Shown here piece by piece: positions 53,446-61,822 of a stretch of 64,000 bases of DNA. The stretch lies in the NCBI RefSeq assembly GCF_022811725.1, contig NZ_CP094527.1, positions 124,001-188,000 on the forward strand, read 5' to 3'. The notes beneath the pieces were generated by a model, which did no database searches, was not told where the DNA came from, and saw only the letters and a program-made list of their open reading frames with translations. A program made the translations under genes and the position numbers. Position 1 is the stretch's first letter; every line of letters starts with the position of its first letter. The DNA is from Mucilaginibacter sp. SMC90 (lineage in GTDB: Bacteria; Bacteroidota; Bacteroidia; Sphingobacteriales; Sphingobacteriaceae).

Positions 53446-54153
53446 ATGAACTGGAACAGCAACCTGATAAATAACCTGGAGTGGGCCGATAAGATCATCA
53501 ATATTGAAGGCAAACAAAAGGTAGCTGCCGAAATTGCAGCGAAAGTTAAGGATGGTGATATTATAGGTGTTGGCTCGGGTTCAACATCGTACCTGGCTTT
53601 AGTGGCTATTGCCCAACGGGTAAAAGATGAAAAACTAAATGTAAAGGCCATCCCTACTTCGGTTGAGCTTACTATGTTTTGTGCCAAACTGGGTTTGCCC
53701 GTAACCACCCTGTATGAGCATAAACCCGACTGGCTGTTTGACGGTGCCGATGAGGTTGATCCGGATAAAAGCCTGATCAAAGGACGTGGCGGGGCTATGT
53801 TTAAAGAAAAATTGCTCATCAGTTCGAGCGCGGTTAGCTATATCATAGTCGACGAATCGAAGATGGTTGATAAATTAGGCTCGAAGTTTCCGGTGCCTAT
53901 CGAGGTTTTTCCGCAGGCATTGCCTTATGTTGAAAAGGAATTGAAAAATTTGGGAGCTACTGAATTAACTATTCGCCCGGCGAAAGGTAAGGACGGCCCG
54001 ATCATTTCAGAAAACGGCAACCTCGTTTTGGATTGCAAATTTGATGAGATCGGCAAAAGCTTTGAAAAAGATATTAAATCGATAACCGGAGTAATTGAGA
54101 GCGGACTTTTTATTGGCTTTGATGTGAATATTATCATGGCAGCTAATAATTAG
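53446..54153 (+). CDS. rpiA: Ribose-5-phosphate isomerase A
   Basis: The start at 53446 (MNWNSNLINNLEWADK) is used; an earlier start at 53416 lies in the repeat. The 235-residue protein has the RpiA motifs GVGSGSTSYLALVA, DGADEVDPDKSLIKGRGGAMFKEKLLI with the catalytic Asp, and GSKFPVPIEV. It interconverts ribose 5-phosphate and ribulose 5-phosphate. It lies between two word-type repeats. Confidence 0.96.
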   Translation: MNWNSNLINNLEWADKIINIEGKQKVAAEIAAKVKDGDIIGVGSGSTSYLALVAIAQRVKDEKLNVKAIPTSVELTMFCAKLGLPVTTLYEHKPDWLFDGADEVDPDKSLIKGRGGAMFKEKLLISSSAVSYIIVDESKMVDKLGSKFPVPIEVFPQALPYVEKELKNLGATELTIRPAKGKDGPIISENGNLVLDCKFDEIGKSFEKDIKSITGVIESGLFIGFDVNIIMAANN

Positions 54154-54156
54154 TTT

Positions 54157-54245
54157 TAAGTCCGGAGCCCGAAGTCTGAAGTCGCAAGTCCGAAGTCAGG
54201 AAAAAAACAAGACTTTTGACTTACGACTTAGTACTTCCGACTTAA
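54157..54245. repeat. Word-type inverted repeat (GAAGTCTGAAGTC type) between rpiA and tal
   Basis: Left words TTTTAAGTCCGGAGCC, CGAAGTCTGAAGTCGC and AGTCCGAAGTCAGG face right words ACTTTTGACTTACGACTTAG and TACTTCCGACTTAA. Confidence 0.75.
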
Positions 54246-54396
54246 TAATGATATGTTAACAAAGTATGATATAAACCTTACAATTAAGGTCATTCTTATT
54301 AAGAACTTTACATAACAGATCGATTTGGTAGCTATTTTTACTACCTTCATCGCGCTTTTAAAAAAATTAATTAAACACACAAAAACGAACCCTATT

Positions 54397-55485
54397 ATGG
54401 CAACTAATAATGTAGCTCAGATACATGGTTTTGGTCAGAGCATCTGGCTTGATTTTATTGACCGTGAGATCATCTCTTCAGGAAAACTTAAAGAATTAAT
54501 TGACGTTGACGGCGTACGCGGCGTTACTTCAAACCCTGCAATTTTTGAAAAAGCTATCAGCAGCAGTTCTGATTATGATGCTGATATTGCTGCACTTAAA
54601 TCTGAAACTGATAACGAGAAGCTGTTTTTTGAAATAGCTGTTAAAGATATCCAGGCTGCTGCCGACCTGTTTAAGGGTGTTTACGAAGAATCAAATAAAG
54701 TTGACGGCTATGTAAGCCTTGAAGTTTCTCCGTTTTTGGCTTTAGATACTGAAGGTACTGCTAAACAAGCCGAAGAACTTTGGAAAAAAGTTGACCGCGA
54801 AAACGTAATGATCAAAATTCCTGGTACTAAACCGGGTTTAGCTGCTATTCAGCAATCAATTGCAAAAGGTATCAACATTAACGTTACCCTGCTATTTGGT
54901 TTAGAGCGTTATGAAGAAGTAACCGAAGCATATATTGCAGGTTTGGAAGAGCATTTGGCTGCAGGCCACAAAATTGCTCATATCGCTTCAGTAGCAAGTT
55001 TCTTCCTGAGCCGTATCGACGTGGTTGTTGACCCGATCATCGAAGCCAAAGGCGAAAAAGAATTATACGGTGAAGTTGCTATCGCATCAGCTAAAAAAGC
55101 ATACGAAATTTACAAACGCGTATTCAGCAGCGACAGGTGGAAAAAACTTGCCGAGCAAGGTGCACAACCACAGCGTTTGCTATGGGCAAGTACCGGCAGC
55201 AAAAACCCTGCATTTAAAGATACCAAATATGTTGAGGCATTAATTGGCCCGGATACCGTTGATACCGTTCCTTTGGAAACTGTTGACGCTTTCCGAGATC
55301 ATGGTGTTGCCGCTAATACATTAGAAGCCGGTTTAGATAAAGCTACTGAGATTTTGGCTAAACTGCCTTCATTAGGTATTGACCTTGCTGCTGTAACCCA
55401 GCAGTTGGAAGACGAAGGCATCGAGAAATTCAACAAGCCTTTCGAAAAGCTGTTGAATGCTATCGAAGCACAGAAAAACAAATAA
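54397..55485 (+). CDS. tal: Transaldolase
   Basis: The start at 54397 (MATNNVAQIHGFGQSIW) is chosen; a TTG start at 54325 would add 24 basic residues. The 362-residue protein belongs to the longer type of transaldolase. The Schiff-base lysine is in NVMIKIPGTKPGLAA. TSNPAIFEKAISSSSDYD and ASVASFFLSRIDVVVDP are also family-typical. It transfers a dihydroxyacetone unit. A word repeat precedes and another follows it. Confidence 0.96.
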   Translation: MATNNVAQIHGFGQSIWLDFIDREIISSGKLKELIDVDGVRGVTSNPAIFEKAISSSSDYDADIAALKSETDNEKLFFEIAVKDIQAAADLFKGVYEESNKVDGYVSLEVSPFLALDTEGTAKQAEELWKKVDRENVMIKIPGTKPGLAAIQQSIAKGININVTLLFGLERYEEVTEAYIAGLEEHLAAGHKIAHIASVASFFLSRIDVVVDPIIEAKGEKELYGEVAIASAKKAYEIYKRVFSSDRWKKLAEQGAQPQRLLWASTGSKNPAFKDTKYVEALIGPDTVDTVPLETVDAFRDHGVAANTLEAGLDKATEILAKLPSLGIDLAAVTQQLEDEGIEKFNKPFEKLLNAIEAQKNK

Positions 55486-55487
55486 TT

Positions 55488-55577
55488 AAGTTCTGAGTCT
55501 TAAGTCAAAAGTCTTGAGTTCGAAGCCGAAATAACTATTTTAACTTTGAACTTAAGACTAAAGGCTTCCGACTTCAA
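55488..55577. repeat. Word-type inverted repeat (TTAAGTCTTGAGTTC type) between tal and the HAD gene
   Basis: Left words TTAAGTTCTGAGTCTTAAG and AGTCTTGAGTTCGAAG face right words AACTTTGAACTTAAGACTAA and GGCTTCCGACTTC. The words resemble those of the repeat at 54157-54245. Confidence 0.75.
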
Positions 55578-55591
55578 TAAAAACTACATCT

Positions 55592-56218
55592 ATGGAAGTT
55601 GCTGATCTGAAGATCCTTTTTTTTGACGTGGGCGGTATTCTGCTGTCGAACGGATGGGGACACGAGGCCCGCGAAGAAGCGGCAAAACGCTTTAAACTTG
55701 ACTATGCCGAGGTTAATGCCCTGCACAATTTTATTTTCAACGTGTATGAAATTGGCAGCATTACTCTCGACGAATACCTTGATACGGTGATATTTAATCA
55801 TCCAAGGGATTTTGTACGCGAAGATTTTAAGGATTTTATCTACTCCACGTCTGTTGAATTGCCGATGCTGCAGTTTCTTAAAGACTGGAAAAAGGATTGC
55901 GGCTTCCGTATTATATCGGTGAATAACGAGGGTAAAGAACTGAACGATTACCGAGTACGCAAATTTAAACTGCATGAGTGCTTTGATGCCTTTGTATCAT
56001 CGTGCGAAGTAAAAATGCGCAAGCCCGATCCTGGTATCTGGCAGTTGGCTATGGGTATTGCCCAGGCATCGCCGCAACAGTGCGTATATTTTGACGACCG
56101 GAAAATGTTTGTTGATACGGCGCAAAAACTGGGAATCCGTTCGTTCCAGCATACTAGCCTCGAAAGCACCAAGAAAATTTTAGAAACACTTAAAAAAGAA
56201 AACCTCAAAACAAAATGA
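55592..56218 (+). CDS. HAD-IA hydrolase with DxGG motif, coupled to gnd
   Basis: The 208-residue protein has HAD motifs: DVGGILL (motif I), ISVNNEG (motif II), KMRKPDPGIW (motif III) and YFDDRKMFVDTA (motif IV). The second Asp of the usual DxD is a Gly, as in YihX-like sugar-phosphatases, which use only the first. A cap domain fits between about 20 and 90. It overlaps gnd by four bases (ATGA). A phosphatase for sugar phosphates of this pathway is likely; the substrate is not known. Confidence 0.85.
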   Translation: MEVADLKILFFDVGGILLSNGWGHEAREEAAKRFKLDYAEVNALHNFIFNVYEIGSITLDEYLDTVIFNHPRDFVREDFKDFIYSTSVELPMLQFLKDWKKDCGFRIISVNNEGKELNDYRVRKFKLHECFDAFVSSCEVKMRKPDPGIWQLAMGIAQASPQQCVYFDDRKMFVDTAQKLGIRSFQHTSLESTKKILETLKKENLKTK

Positions 56219-57639
56219 GCGCAACAGAAAACAAATACGCCTTTGGCATGATAGGCCTGGGTGTTATGGGTCGCAGCCTGCTGCTGAACATGGCCGATCA
56301 TGGCTTCGCGGTTGCCGGACACGATAAAGATACCGGTAAAGTAGATTCATTAAACCAGGAAGCTGGCGACAGGGAAGCCAAAGGCTTTTCTGATGTTAAA
56401 GAGTTTATACAAAGCTTAACCACGCCAAGGGCTATCATGATGTTGGTACCTGCCGGTAAAATTGTTGACGCCGTAATTGAGGAATTAACTCCATTGTTAG
56501 AAAAAGGCGATATCCTGATTGATGGCGGTAACTCACACTTTACCGATACCAACCGCCGTGTTGAAGAATTGGAAGCTAAGGGCCTTCATTTCTTTGGTAT
56601 GGGTGTATCTGGTGGTGAAGAAGGTGCCCGCCGCGGCCCAAGCATGATGCCGGGTGGCGATAAGGATGCTTACGCTGTAATGAAACCTATTTTTGAAGCC
56701 ATTGCCGCTAAAGTTAATGGCGAGCCTTGTGTTACTTACATTGGCCCTGGCGCATCAGGTCACTTTGTTAAAATGGTGCACAACGGTATCGAATACGGTA
56801 TTATGCAGGTAATTGCCGAAACTTATGAGATCCTGAAAAAAGGTTTAAAGCTGGGTAATGACGAAATAGGCGACTTGTTCACTAAATGGAACGAAGGCCG
56901 TTTACAGTCGTTCCTGCTGGATATCACCAAAGATATTTTCAAATTCAAAGCTCCTGGTACCGATCATTTATTGTTAGATGATATTAAGGACGAAGCCAAA
57001 GCTAAAGGTACCGGTAAATGGACATCGCAGGTGGCTATGGACCTGGTAACCCCTATCCCAACCATCGATACATCAGTATCCATGCGCGACCTTTCAAAAT
57101 ACAAATCGCTGCGCGAAAAAGCGTCTGCCCTTTATAATGATCCTATCGAGCTTAAAGGCGACAAGGAAGAATTATTAGTTGCTTTAGAGCAAGCTTTCTA
57201 TTTTACCAGCATCGTTACTTATGCTCAGGGTATGCACCTACTTACCAAAGCATCTGAAGAGTACAAATATGATCTTCATTTAGGCGAAATTGCCAAGATC
57301 TGGAGAGGCGGCTGTATCATCCGTTCGGAGTTCCTGAATGATATTTACAACGCTTACAGCAAAGATCAGCAATTGCCTCACCTATTGCTTGACAACGATG
57401 TTCAGGCACTGGTTGCCGGAACTTTACCGGGCATCAGGAAAGTATTATCGGCTACTATAGCTGCCGGTGTTGCTGCTCCTGGTTATGCTTCGGCATTAAG
57501 TTATTTCGATGCTTTCCGCAGCGAAAGGATGCCTTCAAACCTAACCCAGGCCCAGCGCGATTATTTTGGTGCGCATACTTATGAGCTTATTGGCAAAGAG
57601 GGCGTTTTCCATACACAATGGGCTCCGGCAAACGATTAA
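56215..57639 (+). CDS. gnd: 6-phosphogluconate dehydrogenase, decarboxylating
   Basis: The 474-residue protein has the NADP-binding MIGLGVMGRSLLLNMADHG, the substrate motif GMGVSGGEEGARRGPSMMPGG and the catalytic HFVKMVHNGIEYG with Lys. It converts 6-phosphogluconate to ribulose 5-phosphate and CO2. It starts inside the last codon of the HAD gene. zwf follows after 24 bases. Confidence 0.97.
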   Translation: MSATENKYAFGMIGLGVMGRSLLLNMADHGFAVAGHDKDTGKVDSLNQEAGDREAKGFSDVKEFIQSLTTPRAIMMLVPAGKIVDAVIEELTPLLEKGDILIDGGNSHFTDTNRRVEELEAKGLHFFGMGVSGGEEGARRGPSMMPGGDKDAYAVMKPIFEAIAAKVNGEPCVTYIGPGASGHFVKMVHNGIEYGIMQVIAETYEILKKGLKLGNDEIGDLFTKWNEGRLQSFLLDITKDIFKFKAPGTDHLLLDDIKDEAKAKGTGKWTSQVAMDLVTPIPTIDTSVSMRDLSKYKSLREKASALYNDPIELKGDKEELLVALEQAFYFTSIVTYAQGMHLLTKASEEYKYDLHLGEIAKIWRGGCIIRSEFLNDIYNAYSKDQQLPHLLLDNDVQALVAGTLPGIRKVLSATIAAGVAAPGYASALSYFDAFRSERMPSNLTQAQRDYFGAHTYELIGKEGVFHTQWAPAND

Positions 57640-57663
57640 TTAACGGTTTAATTAAACACAACA

Positions 57664-59178
57664 ATGAGCACAACAGCTAAATCAGAACCTACCATATTTA
57701 TCATTTTTGGTGGTACCGGCGATTTAAATGCACGTAAAATAGCACCAGCCTTATATAATCTGTATTTGGATGGCTGGATGCCAAAGCAGTTTTCTATTAT
57801 AGGCACCGGTCGCACCAAACTTACCGACGAGCAATTCAGGGAAAACCTGCACAGGGATATCAACCAGTTTTCGCGCAGCGGTAAAACCGACGATAAACAA
57901 TGGGCCGAGTTTGTAAAAAACGTTTACTACCAGGTATCTGATGCAAACGATTTTGAAACCTATAAAGAGTTTGGCAAACGCATCGAAAAACACAATGCCG
58001 AGTGGAAAACCAAGGCTAACGTGTTGTTCTATCTTGCGGTGGCACCTAATTTCTTCCCGATCATTGCATCAAACATATCAAAAGCTAAACTGGCCGAAGA
58101 TAAAAAACGTGTGAGGATCATCATCGAGAAGCCGTTTGGTCATGACCTGGAAACAGCAAAAGACCTGAATGCGTTACTAAAAAGCATTTTCGACGAATGC
58201 CAGATCTATCGTATTGACCATTACCTGGGCAAGGAAACTGTTCAGAACATCATGGCTTTCCGTTTTGCGAATTCTATTATGGAACCGCTCTGGAACCGTA
58301 ACTATATCGAGCACGTACAGATCTCCGTTACCGAGCAGCTGGGTGTTGAAGAACGCGGCGATTACTACGATGGTTCAGGTGCTATGAGGGATATGATCCA
58401 GAACCACTTGCTGCAGTTACTTTGCCACATTGCCATGGAACCACCGGTAAGCTTTAGCGCAGATGAAGTACGCGACCGCAAAGTTGACGTATTGAAAGCC
58501 ATGCGCAAATTTACCGCCGAAGACGTTCGTAATTCGACCGTTAGGGGCCAGTATGGCAGCGGATGGATGAAAGGCCGCGAAGTGCCCGGATACCGCGAAG
58601 AACCAAAAGTTGATAAAGAATCAAATACCGAAACTTTTGCAGCTATCAAGTTTTTCATTGATAACTGGCGTTGGCAGGGTGTTCCTTTTTACCTGCGTAC
58701 AGGTAAAAGGCTGCACCAGTCATCATCGGTTATTACCATCCAGTTTAAGGATGTTCCGCACCAGATTTTCCCTGCCGAAGCAACCGAAAGCTGGCAGCAA
58801 AACAGGCTGATCATCAGTATCCAGCCCGAAATGAGCATCCGTTTGCAGGTACAGGCTAAACGCCCGGGTATTGATATGGTATTAAACGCCGTTGATATGG
58901 TGTTTGATTATAAAGGTACTTACACCAACCAGGCTCCTGAAGCGTACGAAACACTGATACTGGATACCATGATGGGTGACCAGACCCTGTTTATGCGCGG
59001 CGACCAGGTAGAAGCTGCGTGGGAACTGGTAATGCCAATCCTGAATACATGGCAAAGTAAAAAGAGCTTGAATTTCCCTAATTATTCGGCCGATTCATGG
59101 GGCCCTGAAGCTGCTGAAGCTTTAATTGCCCGCGATGGCTATAATTGGTTTACCTTACCGGTAAACGGTAAAAAATAA
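57664..59178 (+). CDS. zwf: Glucose-6-phosphate 1-dehydrogenase
   Basis: The 504-residue protein has the NADP-binding FGGTGDLNARKIAPALYNL motif and the active-site RIDHYLGKETVQNIM. The C-terminal domain contains FYLRTGKRLHQSS. It is normal in length and oxidises glucose 6-phosphate to 6-phosphogluconolactone. It is 24 bases after gnd and seven before pgl. Confidence 0.98.
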   Translation: MSTTAKSEPTIFIIFGGTGDLNARKIAPALYNLYLDGWMPKQFSIIGTGRTKLTDEQFRENLHRDINQFSRSGKTDDKQWAEFVKNVYYQVSDANDFETYKEFGKRIEKHNAEWKTKANVLFYLAVAPNFFPIIASNISKAKLAEDKKRVRIIIEKPFGHDLETAKDLNALLKSIFDECQIYRIDHYLGKETVQNIMAFRFANSIMEPLWNRNYIEHVQISVTEQLGVEERGDYYDGSGAMRDMIQNHLLQLLCHIAMEPPVSFSADEVRDRKVDVLKAMRKFTAEDVRNSTVRGQYGSGWMKGREVPGYREEPKVDKESNTETFAAIKFFIDNWRWQGVPFYLRTGKRLHQSSSVITIQFKDVPHQIFPAEATESWQQNRLIISIQPEMSIRLQVQAKRPGIDMVLNAVDMVFDYKGTYTNQAPEAYETLILDTMMGDQTLFMRGDQVEAAWELVMPILNTWQSKKSLNFPNYSADSWGPEAAEALIARDGYNWFTLPVNGKK

Positions 59179-59185
59179 AAAGCTG

Positions 59186-59917
59186 ATGACACTGAATATC
59201 TATAACACAGAAGGTGAAGTATTAACGGGACTGGCCGATCATTTTGTTACCCTGGCTACCGAAGCTATTAACAAGAATGGCAAGTTCAGCGTTGCCCTTT
59301 CGGGTGGCAGCTCACCTAAAAAATTATATGAGCTGTTAGCTTCAACAACTTATGCCGACCAGGTGAACTGGGAAAAGGTTTTCTTCTTTTTTGGAGATGA
59401 GCGTAATGTACCTCAAGACCATAAAGACAGCAACTACCTGATGGCTAAAAAAGCTTTGTTTGAGCCATTAATGATAAACCCGGGCAATGTATTTGCGGTT
59501 GATACCTCGTTTGAACCCGCCGAAGCAGCGGCTAAATACTGGGAGGTGATCTCGGCATTTTTTGACGACGGTGAAGCAAGCTTTGACCTGGTATTATTAG
59601 GCCTTGGCGATAACTCGCACACAGCCTCATTATTCCCTTATACACCGGTACTGCATGACCGTGTTCCCGGCGTAAAAGAAGTATGGCTGGAAGATCAGCA
59701 GGTATGGCGTATTACCCTTAATGCACCGCTTATTAATGACGCTGCTCAAATTGCGTTTTTAGTTTACGGAGCAGGCAAAGCAGAAGCTGTAAAACACATC
59801 CTGGAAGATGACGAGGATATTGAACTTTATCCGGCGCAGCTTATCGATTCTATATCCGGTGAGGTTGAATGGTTCCTTGATGAACCTGCCGCTGATGCAT
59901 TAGAAACTAAAGAATAA
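59186..59917 (+). CDS. pgl: 6-phosphogluconolactonase
   Basis: The 243-residue protein is of the SOL/DevB type: SVALSGGSSPKKLYELLA, FFFGDERNVPQDHKDSNYLMAKK and LVLLGLGDNSHTASLFPYTP. It hydrolyses the lactone made by Zwf. The gene overlaps no other, lies seven bases after zwf and is followed by a terminator. Confidence 0.95.
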   Translation: MTLNIYNTEGEVLTGLADHFVTLATEAINKNGKFSVALSGGSSPKKLYELLASTTYADQVNWEKVFFFFGDERNVPQDHKDSNYLMAKKALFEPLMINPGNVFAVDTSFEPAEAAAKYWEVISAFFDDGEASFDLVLLGLGDNSHTASLFPYTPVLHDRVPGVKEVWLEDQQVWRITLNAPLINDAAQIAFLVYGAGKAEAVKHILEDDEDIELYPAQLIDSISGEVEWFLDEPAADALETKE

Positions 59918-59940
59918 TATCGGATATTATTTATCCAATC

Positions 59941-59976
59941 AAATGGCTTAAGCAAACGCTTAGGCCATTTTTTTTA
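59941..59976 (+). terminator. Terminator of the pentose phosphate locus
   Basis: AAATGGCTTAAGC (59941-59953) pairs with GCTTAGGCCATTT (59958-59970, one G-T pair) around a four-base loop and is followed by a run of Ts. It begins 24 bases after the pgl stop. Confidence 0.85.
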
Positions 59977-60195
59977 TGGGTGTGGGTGTAAGCCCTGCGC
60001 TTATACAAAACGCCTTATAGGCCTTTAAATAAAGAGCAATGACGATGACTTTCGCAAGTTCAGACATCCTGCGCTATAGCCAATAATTTCAAATGACAAA
60101 TTCCTCAAAAAACCCGGGATTGTGCGATTCCCCTGTTGAGAGTTATAGCCCATAAAAAGACAATAGAGGAGTTTAAGGCGTGGGGGGCTGAGCGA

Positions 60196-60220
60196 TTCTC
60201 TCCCTTGGGAGGGTGTAGGG
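60196..60220. repeat. Left part of a CTCCCTTGGGAGG repeat split by the MITE-like element
   Basis: The hairpin TCTCCCTTGGGAGGG is followed by TGTAGGG, and the sequence resumes after the MITE-like element at 60419 with GGGTGTAGGGAGGGG and later ACCCCTCCCTGCC and CACCCCTCCCAGGG to about 60514. Confidence 0.5.
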
Positions 60221-60418
60221 CAATGTCATTAAGTTAAGGGATTGACAGGTTGCACCAGAGGTGCAAAAGGTTTGTAGAAATTAAAGATTTGTTGTCTTAG
60301 TGTGCCAGAGGTACACAACTCCGAGTGTTCCGTACCTCTGGCACGGTTATTTTCGGTATATGATATTACTACAAACCTGTTCCCCCTCTGGGGGATTTCA
60401 CTTAACTTAATGACATTG
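60221..60418 (+). mobile_element. MITE-like element, copy 2, with target duplication (198 bp)
   Basis: Perfect 18-bp terminal inverted repeats, CAATGTCATTAAGTTAAG and its complement, bound a 198-bp element without a transposase. The 10-bp direct repeat GGGTGTAGGG flanks it at 60211-60220 and 60419-60428. The interior has three small hairpins (TTGCACCAGAGGTGCAA; GCCAGAGGTAC with GTACCTCTGGC; CCCCCTCTGGGGG). Almost identical to the copy at 25071-25266 but in the opposite orientation. A 78-codon ORF across it is a by-product. Confidence 0.9.
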
Positions 60419-60563
60419 GGGTGTAGGGAGGGGTTTCAGCGAACTATCCTGTTGTTAAAAAGGCGTATAAACCCCTCCCTGCCAACACGCAACTCTACCG
60501 CACCCCTCCCAGGGCTCCCGTGTCGCCACATCTTTTAATTATTATATGATTATGAATTAAAAG

Positions 60564-60724
60564 AAAATGTCATTTCGACGAACCTGTTGGGGGAACGTGC
60601 GGATGTGGTGAGGAGAAATCTTATACATCCAGCTCTAAACTATGCAAAGCGACTTTACAGGGCGTATAAGATTTCTCTTTCGCCCCGACGCCCAGCCCCA
60701 TCTGCTCTTTCGAAATGACATTTT
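60564..60724. repeat. GTCATTTCGAC-family palindromic element
   Basis: Ends AAATGTCATTTCGACG and TTTCGAAATGACATTT are inverted, with inner arms AGAAATCTTATAC and GTATAAGATTTCT. A degraded relative follows at about 60826-60885. Confidence 0.75.
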
Positions 60725-60734
60725 TATTTAAACT

Positions 60735-60812
60735 TATGGGTACATGGTAGCTCCCAGGGGAGGGAATTGTCAATTCATGGGCTTTTACTCTCCTGAGGCT
60801 GCCATGTGTACA
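60735..60812. repeat. GTACATGGTAGCTCC-family inverted repeat
   Basis: GGGTACATGGTAGCTCCCAG and the complement of CTGAGGCTGCCATGTGTACA pair with a few mismatches. A third, short relative (CTCCTGGGGCTACATGTA) lies near 60897. The 59977-60998 gap, over 1 kb, holds only repeats and the promoter of the next gene. Confidence 0.6.
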
Positions 60813-60948
60813 TATTTTAACTAAAAGAAGATATCACTTCGATGAAGCAGGGCGGCTTCCTTTCTGTCGAAATGGCCAATTCGTTAAAAACTACTCTCCT
60901 GGGGCTACATGTAAAATGCGGGCAATTGAATTTAATTTTCAGTATTTA

Positions 60949-60977
60949 TTGAAAGTTTAAAATATATTGTATATTTG
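60949..60977 (+). promoter_or_regulatory. Promoter of the DCC-epimerase pair
   Basis: TTG (60949-60951), 18 bases, TATATTTG (60970-60977): a perfect match to the Bacteroidota consensus. Transcription would begin near 60984, 15 bases before the ATG. Confidence 0.65.
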
Positions 60978-60998
60978 TTTCAGAAAACACTGAAAGTT

Positions 60999-61820
60999 AT
61001 GAAAACGCTCAAGAACCACATGATCCTGTTTGATGCCGAATGCCCCATGTGCCGTGTTTATACCCACGCTTTCGTAAAAGCCGGGATGATTGACCATAAT
61101 GGACGCTCTTCATACCAGGAAGAAACCCATGCCGGTACCTGCCCTGTTTATGACAGGCAGCGGGCAGTTAATGAAATAGCGCTGATCAACCTGGAAAGCG
61201 GCGAGGTTACCTACGGCGTTAAAAGCCTGTTCAAGATCATTGCCAATACCTGGCCGGTATTTGCCCCTTTATTTGCCTTTAAGCCGTTCATCTGGCTCAT
61301 GAGCAAGGCTTATGCTTTTATATCATACAACAGGCGGGTTATTATCCCCGCTGTCGAAACCAGCTTTGAGTATCAGCCTACATTTAAGCTGCACTATCGC
61401 TTATTGTATTTGTTGTTTACCTGGTTTTGTACCGGCTTTATCCTTACCGCTTATGCGCACCTGCTTGTGGGCCTTGTACCTTTGGGCAACCCCTACCGCG
61501 AGTACCTGATCTGCGGTGGGCAGGTCCTTTTTCAGGGAGCCGCAATATGCAGCTTTGACCGCCGAAACCTGTGGACTTACCTCGGCAATATGATGACCAT
61601 CTCTTTTGCAGGTAGTTTGTTGTTGCTGATAGGTTTGGCTGTGAGCCATTTTTTGAAATTTGGTCCTGCGGTTTATACCTTGTATTTTATGGCGGTTGCA
61701 GGGCTGATGTTTTTGGAACACATCCGGCGCACCAAACTGCTTGGGCTTGGCTGGGTGCTTACTATTACCTGGGTAACTTATCGCATAGTTTTATTGTTAC
61801 TTATTTTAAACCTCAACTGA
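60999..61820 (+). CDS. DCC-family thiol-disulfide domain fused to a membrane domain
   Basis: The start at 60999 (MKTLKNHMILFDAECPMC) follows a perfect promoter; a TTG at 60975 overlaps the -7 element. The 273-residue protein has a DCC (DUF393) domain at residues 1-105: FDAECPMCRVY holds Asp and the Cys15-Cys18 pair. The rest has about four to five membrane segments from residue 125. DCC domains are thought to exchange disulfides. The epimerase gene starts three bases later, so both are one operon. Confidence 0.85.
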   Translation: MKTLKNHMILFDAECPMCRVYTHAFVKAGMIDHNGRSSYQEETHAGTCPVYDRQRAVNEIALINLESGEVTYGVKSLFKIIANTWPVFAPLFAFKPFIWLMSKAYAFISYNRRVIIPAVETSFEYQPTFKLHYRLLYLLFTWFCTGFILTAYAHLLVGLVPLGNPYREYLICGGQVLFQGAAICSFDRRNLWTYLGNMMTISFAGSLLLLIGLAVSHFLKFGPAVYTLYFMAVAGLMFLEHIRRTKLLGLGWVLTITWVTYRIVLLLLILNLN

Positions 61821-61822
61821 TC

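Noticed and set aside
60302..60538. ORF of 78 codons that shares its first 39 residues with an ORF at 24912-25187
   Set aside because: The shared part is just the MITE-like element read in the same frame in both copies; the sequences diverge where the element ends, and hairpins explain the DNA.
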